Shown here in pieces: positions 24,759 through 35,076 of a stretch of DNA of 64,000 nucleotides. The position numbers and the translations under genes were made by a program. How positions within the stretch are numbered: the first letter of the stretch is position 1; each line of letters begins with the position of its first letter. This DNA is from Narthecium ossifragum. Taxonomy: Eukaryota > Streptophyta > Magnoliopsida > Dioscoreales > Nartheciaceae. The notes beneath the pieces were generated by a model. It saw nothing but the letters and a program-made list of their open reading frames with translations, was not told where the DNA came from and did not search any database. The DNA lies in NCBI GenBank assembly GCA_963920575.1, contig OY986969.1, forward strand, positions 24,963,434 to 25,027,433. The letters are read 5' to 3'.

Positions 24759-25054
24759 TCCTAAAACCCTTAAAAGAAATCTCGTCCTCGAGATTCGATC
24801 AAGGTAGGGCTCGGAAACGTAAACAACGCCTAGCAAGATACTACAAAGCGGTAAAAGTTACCTCTGTAGGCGGGTGGTGCTACGGTCAGTGGAAGCGGGT
24901 GCTGAGACAGGTAGTCCTGATAGGAAGGCTGTATCTCGTATGCGTAGGGGCGGTCAGGTAGGGCAAACACATGTCCCCCACCATCCGCTCTGGCTCTGCC
25001 TCCGCTGCGGCCTTGCCCGGCTCCACCTCTCTACCCACGCCCAGCCCAGGCCTC

Positions 25055-25309
25055 TCAGCCTCGACCTCCCGACGGTGCCGCACCTTGCGAGCTCCGCCGC
25101 GGACAGTCCCTGCGGAAGTGCCCCGGCTGTTGGCAGTGGAAACACAGCACTGGCCCACGCTCGGACTGCTGTCCTCGGCCTCCCTCCCAGGGAGCCTGCT
25201 GTGTGGGTCCCGCTGTCAGAAGGAGCTGATCACCCTGAAACGCGGCGATCAGTCTCCTGATCTCCTCTCCAAGTGGTACATGTCCAAAGTACGTCCCTCC
25301 GACAGCCAC
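25055..25309 (-). pseudogene. gag nucleocapsid fragment with CCHC zinc knuckle
   Basis: An 84-codon open frame contains CFHCQQPGHFRRDCP, a CX2CX4HX4C zinc knuckle as in retrotransposon Gag, followed by a basic, Gly-rich tail. The capsid part upstream is lost or decayed. Gag packages the element RNA in family members. Here it is a relic with no separate start that can be defended. Confidence 0.8.
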
Positions 25310-25577
25310 TGTTCAAGGATTGGACTACCTCCGACAATCCTTGATACATGGTGGACAGTACGCTACTAGTAGGACACCACCTCCATGAGAGCTCCGGCAT
25401 ACCATGCTACCATCAGTACCAACCACAGAAACGCGAGTTCCACTCGTCAAAGACGAAAACAAACAACACTCAGCGGAAAAGAAAGCAAGCAAACAGGGAT
25501 GTTCTACCCTAGAACTACCCCAACCTATGCACGTCTCAACAGAGACCCGATCCAGTTTCATGGGATCTACAACCTAT

Positions 25578-25589
25578 GCTCTGATACCA
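25578..25589 (-). other. Primer-binding site (initiator tRNA-Met)
   Basis: The minus strand reads TGGTATCAGAGC, the complement of the 3' end of plant initiator tRNA-Met. It begins 3 bases after the end of the 5' LTR (25593). This fixes the orientation and the LTR boundary. Confidence 0.9.
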
Positions 25590-25592
25590 AGC

Positions 25593-25765
25593 TGTCGCCC
25601 CAAACGAGATCGATCTCATCCCATGAGATCGATCCCGATGGGTTCATCGGCGGGTAGACGGCGAGGAAAGCCGCCGGAATCCGCAACCAAACCTCACCAG
25701 ACTAGGTGGGCTGATCGATCCAAGTACCATGAAGCTACTCAAGGCTTCAAAACCGGAAAACATCA
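25593..25765 (-). repeat. 5' LTR, distal piece (internally deleted)
   Basis: Bases 25600-25765 match 3' LTR bases 23881-24050, then jump directly to the terminal TGTCGCCCC. About 1.5 kb present in the 3' LTR is therefore missing here. The junction lies in a GGGG string shared by both breakpoints. Confidence 0.8.
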
Positions 25766-28237
25766 TGTGAGGACATGCCCCTCTACTCCTGTGGCTCGTG
25801 GTAGACCGCAAGGGCAATTTGGTAAATTGCGCCTTGTTGGTTTGTTTCACACCCGCGTGTGCACACACTGGCCTTGTATGTGTTAGTATTTGTTTAGAAT
25901 GGCTAGGTGAACCCGGGATCGAAAGATCCGGACTTGGGCTTGAGTTCTTGCCCAAGTTTAGCTTTCAGCACACAAAGGATCGATCCTCTTCGTGCCAGAA
26001 AGCCTTGTGAGAACGTCATGAAGGATCGATCCTCCCTTGAGGAAGGATCGATCATTCATAAGTCGGTTGGTTTTCTGCTTCGCGAGGACGGCCACCGACG
26101 GCCGTCGTTCTCCCCTGTCAGAGGGGGAGGACTTTCTCCTCCCCTCCTCCAGCTTTTTCCCCTCTTTCCCGGCTTTCCCCTCCCCCTTTCCCCTCTTTTC
26201 TTCCCCTCCTCTTCCTCCTTCTCCTCTCTTTCTTCCTCCTTTCTTCTTCTCCCGAGAGCTATGTTCTTCCCCCGTTCCGGCAGCCGAGCTTTCCTACCTC
26301 CGTTCTCCCTCCTCCGACCACCAAATTGGGTGTTCTTTGGCTCGTTGGATTCGTGACAACGAGAGAAAGATCCCTGAAGAGGTTTGGCAGCCTGTTGGTG
26401 ATCAAATCGCGGGGAATCAGCCGAGGAAAGTGCAGCTAGGTAGGGTTATACCTACTGTGTTCATTTTCAGGTTTTCTTGAGATCTAGCCGTTGGATCTTG
26501 TTGATCCTTGCTTTGTTGGGTTCCTTATACCTGTTAGAATAACTGATGTAAGTTTCATGTTAATCAGTTGTGATTTGAGTAGGTTTTATATAAGATTAGT
26601 CTCGAATTTCTGGTTTTCTGCTGTTCTTGAGAAACAGCCGGCTTGCGGCGGGTTTTCCGCCCGACGAGTACATGATCTTGGCTTTTGATAAACATAAGAG
26701 TTGTACATCTACTTGTTATATTTCCATTCCATCTTGTTTTGTATTTTTCCGATTTTTCTACGATTGCTTATGATTTGTTTGCTAGAGGGCTGCGTTGCAG
26801 AAATTAAAGGGTAAGTTGGTTTAATCAGCGACTTTTGATTAATGTTTCCCGTTAATCCAACCGTTGGATGTTTATAAATTTTGGATATGATGATCCTGGT
26901 ATATACACCTGCTGGTGGTTAAGTTGGATCTTGAATCCGACGTCGTTTGGATGTTTATAAATTTTGGATATGATGATCCTGGTATATACACCTACTGGTG
27001 GCTAAGTTGGATCTTGAATTCGACGTCGTTTGGACGTCGGATCGACGGGATCAATTAGCCCCTAAGTAGAGGCTTTGGGTGTTTTCAAATATAATATTAT
27101 ATTTCGGAATATAATATTATATTGTGTTTTGTTCATCTTCGTTTTCGGGGTTGCTTCCCGTTGCAGGAGTCCGCGGTTGACGGTCGCGGTACCGTCGTAA
27201 TGCCGGGACCCGCTGCGGATCGGCTGGCAGCGGTTGGTGGTACCGCTGCAGCGATCCAGTAGACTTTTATGATACTTGACATACTGTTGCATGCCTTCCC
27301 TATTATCTGTGTATGTCATAGCATGCATTGTTGTTGTGTGCATTAGTTGCATTGGTTAGGGCGTGGGTGATCTTTGGGTCGCCGTCCCGAGGCTGGAAGC
27401 TCGGACTTAGCCCTAGGACCGGGGTTGGGTTGTTTGGACCCGGTTTGAATTGTAGTGTCCAGTCAAACTTAATGATAGGCTTAGATGACTGGTACACTGG
27501 TTACTTGATGATTGTAGAGGTCGTGTCGGCCCCGAGTCGGATCTGAGGTGTAGCCGGTGTCCGGCGTTCTTAAACTCTTGGGTAGAGGAGTTGCCTACTC
27601 AGTGGTGTCTTTTCCCACCAAACAGTGTTCTGTGTCCTGTTGAGAGTCAGCAGTGCTGTTTCCTGCTACTGAGTGTGACCCGACATGTGACCAGCCCTGC
27701 TGGAAGATCATGAACGGGGCCTCAGGGACACGCGGTGGGGTTATGGGACCCCTGTATACACCCAGATCCTACTTGAGGGCGACACTGTTGCGTTTCCCTC
27801 TTCCTTCTGTGTGTCGTAGTGTAGATCCCTACTGAGCTTAGTGCTCACACCTACCCGGGCTGCGTTTTGCAGGTGCAGGCGTCAGTTCTCCCTCTGTGGC
27901 CCCTACCGGGCAGTTGGTTGGCGGTGCGGCGGCGCCTGGTGGCTTTTGAGAGGTGGCGATATTTACTGCTTTTACCCTTATGTTAGTTAGTCTCCTACGG
28001 GAGTGATGTTGTAATTGAATTCCCCCCCTCTCTGAGGTTATATATTAAAACACTTTGAGTTTTAATCTGTGGTTCGAGGCTTCATTATAATATTGTGTTT
28101 TAGTTGAGGGTGCTTTTGGTGAATTGCTAGGGAGACCAATAGGTTAGAGGGATTCCTCGTCGTTCTTTTTTCGCGTTGGTTAGGTTCCGGTTCGCGTCGC
28201 CCGGCCCGGTTGGGCTTTCGCGGGTCGGGGCGCGACA
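25766..28237 (+). mobile_element. Solo LTR inserted in the 5' LTR
   Basis: The 2472-bp sequence starts TGTGAGGACATGCCCC and ends GGGTCGGGGCGCGACA, the same termini as the 3' LTR at 22341-24758 but in plus orientation. It is flanked by the perfect 5-bp duplication CATCA at 25761-25765 and 28238-28242. No internal region is present, so it is a solo LTR left by recombination between the LTRs of a later insertion. It contains an exact-length 83-bp tandem duplication at 26866-27031 and several GGATCGATCCT sites near 25978-26055. Confidence 0.9.
26866..27031 (+). repeat. 83-bp tandem duplication inside the solo LTR
   Basis: Units 26866-26948 and 26949-27031 both start GGATGTTTATAAATTTTGGA and differ by only a few bases. 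Confidence 0.9.
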
Positions 28238-28953
28238 CATCAACTACACAAGGAGATATATTGAAATAAAAATCGGATTTCAAAATCCTTAAAACAAGCC
28301 GGAGTCTTTGAGTGGGATCCCTACCTCCACAGAGCTGCTTCGATCCACGAAGCCTAGCCAAGGATCTTCCTCATGCCGTCACGGTTCCAACGAGCCTTCA
28401 AGCTCCAGAAACGGTGGCCGGAGTAGGGAGAACGGAGGAGGAAAGAGGCTGCCGGAACAGGGGAAGGAAAACAGAGCCGGGAGGAAGAAGAGGGAAGAAG
28501 AGAAAGAAAGGAAAGAGGAGGGGAAGGGGATAAGGCCGGAGAAAGCCGGCGAAGGCGGGGAAAAGGCGAAGGAGGGGAGCAAAAGTCTCCCCTCCCCTGA
28601 CAGGGGAAGCGACGGCCATCGCCGTGGCCGTCCTTCGAACTCCACCGCCAACAACTTCCAAGGCAAGTGAGATCGATCTCCATTGCATGCGGGATCGATC
28701 CCTTGCAAACGGGATCGATCCCTCCTGACAAAGGGATCGATCTCCTATGCCCAGAAAGGCAAACTTGGGCTGAAATACAAGCCTAAGCCCAGAACTTCCG
28801 ATATCGGGTCCACCTAACCTTTCTAAACAAACACAAGTATCAAACGAGGTCTGTGTGTGCACACCCAGTGTGAAACGACCGCCAAGGCGCAATTTCCCAA
28901 ATTGCCCTTGTGGTCAACAACGAGCCAAAGAAAAAGAGGGGCGGGCCCTCACA
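28238..28953 (-). repeat. 5' LTR, proximal piece
   Basis: Starts TGTGAGGGCCCGCCCC at 28953 on the minus strand and matches 3' LTR bases 24050-24758 closely. It is separated from the rest of its LTR by the solo LTR insertion. Confidence 0.85.
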
Positions 28954-29005
28954 GTGGAAGTTATGCCCTCTTAACGGGCTTAAGTGCCCTTACCAAACGT
29001 CACCT

Positions 29006-29194
29006 TTAGCCTTTGTTTGGTTGAGGGTTAAGAATGAGGTTAGCGTTAGGGTTAAATGGGATCCACCACTTTTTCTTCTTTTCACCTACCATCTTCCTCT
29101 CTACTTTTTCAATCATTCTTTCATCATTACACTTACCCTTATCCCTATTCCTACCCTGACCCTCATTCTTTGCCTCCAACCAAACGCAGGCTAA
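29006..29194. mobile_element. MITE-like element with ~34-bp inverted ends
   Basis: The left end reads TTAGCCTTTGTTTGGTTGAG and the right end is its near complement ending CCAAACGCAGGCTAA. Both arms continue to AAGAATGAGG. The interior is non-coding. Target-site duplication is not resolved. Confidence 0.6.
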
Positions 29195-31018
29195 GCCTCC
29201 AAGCAAATCCCACGACGTGTCAAGACCTTGTAGCATAATATCGTCACCCATGTGGAGAAAATACATACGAGAAAACCCGGAAAACTTGACTTTCTATATA
29301 ATAGTCCTATCTTAACGAGTCTCCCTACCTCTATAGAATTAAAGAGAATAAAATAAGATAATGGAATACACATTCCATGCAACATGCCACATCATTTAAC
29401 TTGCCATGTGGCATATATGAATCATGAATTTTGAAATGAAAAAAGATTTTTTGTACATGGCAACCATGAATCGGTAGTGGGATATCGAATTTTTATTTTA
29501 ATTCATCGGCGGCCTACTGTCAACGGACTAGATTCATTGGTCGGTTTCTCACTATTAATACCTACTTATTCAATCATTGATACATTCTATCGGAAATGAG
29601 ATATCAATTTACTGATCTAATCAATTGGTAGTGGTCTACGGATGGAATAGAATAAAAATTCAATATCCCACTACCGATTCGGGACATGTGCAATGCAGAT
29701 GTCACATGATCATGTATACAAATCACCGCTCTTTTGAAATAGGAGATGTACATTGAGATATTGAGACAGCATGGAACTTGGATGAGTTGTCATATATGCC
29801 ACGTCAGCGGCTTGATCTGAGACATCTCAGAGCCACATTAGAGCTGGCAAGGATGCGTATCCACGTGGTGGAGTTACTATACTATACACTATACTATACA
29901 GCTATACTATCTTGTTCTTGTTCTAGCTTGGTTAATTTAATTAAGAATAATATCGGAGCATCGTGAGTATGCTCATTAAACCCCCCTTTCCAAAGAGATC
30001 TCAAAAGACCAACATGCTCTTCTCCTAAGCATCTCGTTCCCCAAAAACCCACGAGCACCCCTTCCACCAAAGCTCAAAGCTTTTGCCTTATATAAGCTTA
30101 AAGAAAACCTAGCTATATGATAGAATAATACAAAGAGAGGTGAGAAGAGAAGAGAGGAGAGAGTGCCATCTTCCTCAAAAGAAGATCTCTCGCATGGTGG
30201 AGAGAGATAGAGAGAGAGAGATTTGTATGGAATGCATCATTCCATTCTCTTCACTTCGAAGTGATGAACCGAGATATGGTTCTCGTACGGAGTGTGTGCC
30301 GCACAAACCTCTTTTTATTTGTATAAGCTTAGCTTCATCATGGACCATCATCATTCCATATATGATACCATGGGCTCCTACCACATGAGCCCAATCGATT
30401 ACCACTTGAACCCACCAATATCAACCAATTAACATAGGACTACTAAGTACTATAAGGGAGTTTAATTAATTTGCATCCTCAAAAGAGTATTAATTAATTA
30501 TGTAAATATCCTTGCAAAATCATGAATTTTTCTTAAATTCTTCTCTCGTATGTATGTGTGTGTATATATATATATATATACACACACACACAGGTTTTGG
30601 GTGTAGGAGACTCACATGGAGGAGGACGTCCATGGTCCCAAGCGAAGGCGTATAGAATGAAGGTAAAGCTAGTCATAAGTAGTAGTAGCTCGAGAAAAGA
30701 TGAATAAAAAAAGAGAGCGCCAAGCCAAGCACTCGATTTGGAAGGGTAAGGAAGCCTCTTTTCCGTCCATTTCTTTGGTCCCAGCCGCCGTTTTAGGAGG
30801 ATTCTCGCAGTCATTGGAGTCAAGCCCCCGGTCAACAACTCGGATTGTGCTCTTATAAAGCCAACAACCACCATCTCAATCCAAGAACCCCAGTGTGCCT
30901 ACCAACAACACCAGCAACGTACAGCAACAACCACAACAACAACAACAATGTATAGGAGAAGAGGATGATAGATACTACTGGCCATCATCCCTACTATCTT
31001 GAAAGAAGGGAAGAGATA

Positions 31019-31049
<31 letters not shown>

Positions 31050-31323
31050 GAATGGAAGGCATGAGTTGTGTTTTTGATTTGATAACTAGCTAGAAGAGCT
31101 CCCTCTTGATGATGGCTGCAGGGTTCCCAATCATCCTTTCCCCTTCAAGGGAAACAACCATCATTGCCTCCAAGCCATCCTTTTCAGCATTTTGGAAACT
31201 GGGCTTTTAGGCCCTCCTCCATTCCACCACCATCCCCTTCCCCTTCCTCTACTACTACTTAAGCTAGCTAGCCCACCTCCTCCCATTCATCCATTCTCTC
31301 TTTTTAATTAGCTAAGGTTTCCA
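29195..31323. other. Intergenic DNA upstream of the BYPASS1-like gene
   Basis: Contains a foldback at about 29470-29685 (arms start ATCGGTAGTGGGATAT), a (TG)n(TA)n(CA)n microsatellite at about 30555-30592 and a (GA)n tract at 31022-31049. The last few hundred bases should hold the promoter and leader of the next gene. No other gene is seen. Confidence 0.4.
29470..29685. repeat. Foldback (inverted repeat) sequence
   Basis: A ~33-bp arm starting ATCGGTAGTGGGATAT at 29470 is matched in inverse near 29652-29685 with few mismatches, and the loop is about 145 bases. It may be a small transposon or a hairpin locus. Confidence 0.55.
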
Positions 31324-32393
31324 ATGAAGCCTTCTTCTACTAACTCTATCAATGGCTTCTACGCTTCCCTCTCCAGAGGGCTGGAGGACCTCGAGCGCTA
31401 CTTCGCCGGCGGGCCATTCATGTCGCTCCAGGCGCTGCAGCGGGTGGTGTCGCTGCTCCGGTCTCTCCACTCGCACCTCCCTCATCTCGTCCAGAGGCTC
31501 CACCTCCCTGTCGGCGAGAAGTGGCTCGACGAGTACATGGACGAGAGCTCGCGGCTCTGGGAGGTGTGTCATGTCATCAAGCTCGGCGTCGCCAGCATGG
31601 AGAGCTACTGCTCCGCCGGCGCCGACATCGCCTCCTCGCTGGACCACGGCCGCCAGCTCCCTGATTCCCCGCTCGCACGTCAGGTGCCACTCGAATCGAA
31701 TTCCTTATATATATTTGGATATATTTCCTCGCAATTAAGATACAGAGTCTCTGATGTTGGTATGATTGAATTCTTGATACAAAGGTAATGCGGGCGATCG
31801 CAGTTTGCCGGCGAGAAGCCATCGGACTGGAGGAGGAGAACCGCACCCTGGTGGAGACGAGGGTCGACCCGATGTCGCTCCGGCTCGACGAGAGGGTGCC
31901 CATGGAGTCCAAGCTCCATGGATTCAATGGATTCAGGGGAGTGCTGTACGCGATGCGCAACGTGAGCTCCGTCCTCCTGGCACTCCTGTTATGGGGCCTC
32001 GTCTGCTGGTGGCCGGACACCGGCATTAACATGTCGTCGGCCATCGACGACCGGAGCTCGCGGTACTTCTCGTCGGCGTACATGGCTCCGCTAGGGAGGC
32101 TGCAGCAGAGGGTGGCGGCGGAGGTGCAGCGGATGGAGGGGCGGCCGGGGATTCTAGTGTATGAGTTCAGGATGGTGAGGGCGGCGGCCGAGGAGCTGAG
32201 GGAGGAGCTGGAGAGGGCTGGGACAGGGGAGTGTGGGGATGGACGTGGAGTGAGTGAGAGAGCTGAGAGCTTGAAGGGTTGGTTTGGGCTGTTGAGGTCT
32301 GGCATTGACAACATTGTTGGGCAGCTGGATGACTTCTTTGATGAGATTGTGGAGGGCAGGAAGAAGCTTTTGGACATTTGCAGCCACAGGTAG
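31324..32393 (+). CDS. BYPASS1-like (BPS1-like) protein
   Basis: Two exons, 31324-31683 and 31785-32393, join in frame to 322 residues. Conserved strings are [53 protein letters not shown] and the C-terminal [19 protein letters not shown] hydrophobic stretch [15 protein letters not shown] near residue 180 may span a membrane. The long helices fit the plant BPS1-like family. The founding member, Arabidopsis BYPASS1, restrains production of a root-derived mobile signal that arrests shoots; whether this paralogue shares that role is not known. The single intron is 101 bp. ATG 31324 follows AT-rich leader sequence with no in-frame ATG nearby. Confidence 0.8.
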
Positions 32394-32797
32394 AAGAAAG
32401 AGAGATCGATATATACATAAAAATAAGCAGGTAATTGATAATTAAGATGAAGATTAAGATGAATGCATTGTATTTACTATATTTTCTTTTGACAAGCTTG
32501 TTGGTATCTTTGTTTTCAGATGTTTTATGCATACATATATTAGAAGAGGAAGAGGAAGAGGAAGAGGAAGAGAAGGATGGATGCAGTTGCAGAGCTAGCT
32601 AGAAAAGGGAAGTGTCATGTCCAAACAAACTCTCTCATGTGAGAAAAAACTTTGTACACAGGGGAAAGGAAGAAGTTGTTGCCTTGTTTGAAGTGTCAAC
32701 AAGAGAAAGCCTCCAAGTCTAGGACTTGGGTTGTGTGGGCATTTTGAGCTAGATATTAAGAGAGAGAGAGAGAGAGAGAGAAGGGTGGGGGACTGGG

Positions 32798-32838
<41 letters not shown>

Positions 32839-34287
32839 AGTTCTGTCTTTCCTTGTGTCTGTTGGCTGTCTTGTTTTGCTTTTGAAGCTGGTGATGGGTT
32901 TCTTTCCATCTTGCTTTCTTTCTTTCTGCCTATCATTAATGATTGCACTGGTGCAAGAATAAGGGAAAGGAGGCTGGAGATTCCTAGGCTCTCCAATGAG
33001 ATTTTTAAAAAGGGTGAGTAGAGTAATAAAGAGATTGAGAGAGTGAGAGAGAGAGAGAGAGAGGGAGAGGGAGAGAGAGAGAGAGGGGTCTTTGAGTTGG
33101 GTAGGGTTTTTTTTTTGTCTGATTCGTAACTCTACTGCTACTGCTGCTGCTGCTGTCTTTTAACGGATGGAAGAAGAGAGACGATGATGAAAAACTCCTC
33201 TGACTCTCTGAGATGGCAGCCTGACATTGTCTGCTGCTGCTGCTCCATGACTGCCGCTTCTTCTATTGCTAAAACCCTCAGAACCATTTTCCCCACCTTT
33301 CTCTCTATGGTCTAAACCTCAAAACATCATATATTTTCCTCATAAAAAGTAGGGAAAATGAAGAGCAGCAACTAATGTAGCACACCAAAAATGGCAAAAA
33401 AATTGGAGTTCTACTGGATGACGACTGACGAAAAATATTTTTAGATGGACTAGGCATCATGAAAGCTGATCATTAAGTTGGGATTTGGAAGATACACACA
33501 AATTGCATAAATCCGAACCGATCCTTGCGACCACTTCTTTAAAAAGCTAGAGGCATGGAGTACAAGCTGTATTCTCCACACACTATGAAAAGAATATCTG
33601 GGCACCTTTGGATGACTATTTCCCCCTCCTGGAAAGACCATCTTCGCTTCTAATTTGAGAGCCTATCCCAAGAAGGAAGTTAGCTTTCTCATTCGAGCTC
33701 GTGTCACATGCCAATGGGCCATAACAGCGAGAGCAAATTAATTAGCTATCCATGGACCATGATATGCCATCCACAATAGGAAAGCCATAAATTCACAGCA
33801 GTCGGAACTTGTTGGCCTCTCTTTAGATGTATAAATTCCTAACAAACAAATAGTGGAAAGAAACAGCTATTTTACCTGTAGAATATGTACCCGAGGCCAG
33901 AAGACCTGGGTACTTGATAGCAAAAGAAAGCTGCCTGGGGCCAAGGACCTTATCTCACTACATTCCGGTTCAAAACCTTCGCCTTTGCATAAACTAATGC
34001 TTCAGTTATATCGTTTGCTAATAATTTCCATCCTCAACGAAAGACGGAAAGATTAAGAGTAATTTAATTTTCTGGACATAACCAAAATGCTAAATAACTT
34101 GTGACCTGCAAAAGGTAGTTTTATGAATAGAGTTGGTTCCGCGTCTAAATTGATTTGAGAATAAAGCATGCACATTATACCACAAAGGACGTCTTTCAGA
34201 TTGAAGATTGTTGTCTCTAATCATTTAGAAGTGGAAGAATCAAGAAGCTGCTTAGATGGCCCTGTCCGGATGGGGAGAGCTCGTGCG
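32394..34287. other. Intergenic DNA, 3' flank and microsatellites
   Basis: (GA)n at about 32760-32780, (CT)n at about 32802-32836, further GA-rich sequence at 33040-33085, a CTG-rich run near 33130-33155 and GAAGAG repeats near 32545-32572. No gene is supported. Confidence 0.45.
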
Positions 34288-34735
34288 CGCCACCAAAGGA
34301 GGTTCTCACGATCCGGACGGATGCTTCCGTCGCTGGCGTCGGGGCTGGCTGTTGTATGCTGGTCTTCCGATGGGCGTCAGGTATGGTCCTTCTCAGAGGG
34401 AGGGCAAGCTGTGAATGTGGCGGATGCGGAGGTCTAGGCGTTGGAGCGGGCGCTGGACGTCGTCCGTAGCCGGGGTATCTCGCGCCTGATCTTGGAATCA
34501 GATGCTAAGGATCTCGTGGAGTGCATCAATGGATGCCGTCAGTGGCCTTCTACAGGGCCGGCTACAGCAATTCTGCTGGGCCAGGAGTTCCACCATCGTT
34601 TCGTTCCGAGGGAGCTTAATGGGGAGGCTGATCGTCTAGCGGAGGCTGCTAGGGGCAGCTGGGACGCGGTTTTTTGTGTCAGTGCTCAAGGTGGAACAGG
34701 AGTCAAGCTGTATTCTTGGCACTCAAAAAATCTCA
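34288..34735 (+). pseudogene. RNase H-like domain relic (LINE-type retrotransposon)
   Basis: Frame-shifted pieces read TDASVAGVGAGC, then VWSFSEGGQAVNVADAEV, a stop, then ALERALDVVRSRGISRLILE, SDAKDLVECI and FVPRELNGEADRLAEAA. These are the DAS, AE-ALE, ESD and N-EAD parts of the RNase H domain at the end of plant non-LTR retrotransposon polyproteins. One frameshift and one TAG, replacing the usual Trp codon, break it. An A-rich stretch follows. Confidence 0.7.
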
Positions 34736-35076
34736 CAAAAGATTGAAGCTTGAAACTATTAAACAACTGCAAGTATAACTTCCAGACTATTTCACAAAAA
34801 CAATAAGATAAATAAATCTTAATATACAGTACTAGAGGTGGGAAAAATACAATTTGCAATGTACAACAGTACTCGAGACTGAGCAGAATTATGTGTACTA
34901 ATCCGATTTTGGGCTAGTCTTTTTTGGAGGATGATTGTATTTTTGTGAAATCCAACGGAAGAGCTTCAAATTTACCAGGAGAGGGCACAGAAAAGCATAA
35001 GAGGATGTATCATGTCTGCTACCCTTATCCTGTGAACATTATAGTAAGAAGCTCTGTGCATCGAGTATTAGATAGC

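Larger units (their letters stand above)
24759..25592 (-). mobile_element. Internal region of the retrotransposon (gag remnant only)
   Basis: The 834-bp stretch between the LTRs starts after the primer-binding site and ends with a purine-rich string, weakly polypurine, before the 3' LTR. An open frame at 25309-25055 encodes a nucleocapsid piece. No protease, reverse transcriptase, RNase H or integrase motif is present. A segment at about 25285-25380 is repeated within the 3' LTR. Confidence 0.75.
22341..28953 (-). mobile_element. Non-autonomous LTR retrotransposon with nested solo LTR
   Basis: Read on the minus strand, the element starts TGTGAGG at 28953 and ends GCGCGACA at 22341. It is flanked by the 5-bp duplication GTGGA (22336-22340 and 28954-28958). 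The order is: 5' LTR (28953-28238 plus 25765-25593, split by a later insertion), a primer-binding site, an 834-bp internal region with only a gag zinc-knuckle fragment, and the 3' LTR (24758-22341). Reverse transcriptase and integrase are absent, so it depended on a related element. The tRNA-Met primer site and the CTCGAGGACGAGAT string before the 3' LTR suggest Ty3/gypsy, probably a chromovirus such as Tekay; this is family knowledge, not proof. Confidence 0.85.

Noticed and set aside
29030..29060. Telomere-like GTTAGGGTTA strings
   Set aside because: Only one or two partial matches to the plant TTTAGGG repeat, inside a MITE-like element; no array.
30533..30874. 113-codon minus-strand frame upstream of the BYPASS1-like gene
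   Set aside because: It crosses a TA/CA microsatellite and has no conserved features.
31577..32377. Long minus-strand open frame antisense to the BYPASS1-like gene
   Set aside because: It is a GC-rich shadow frame; the plus strand has the conserved protein and splice sites.
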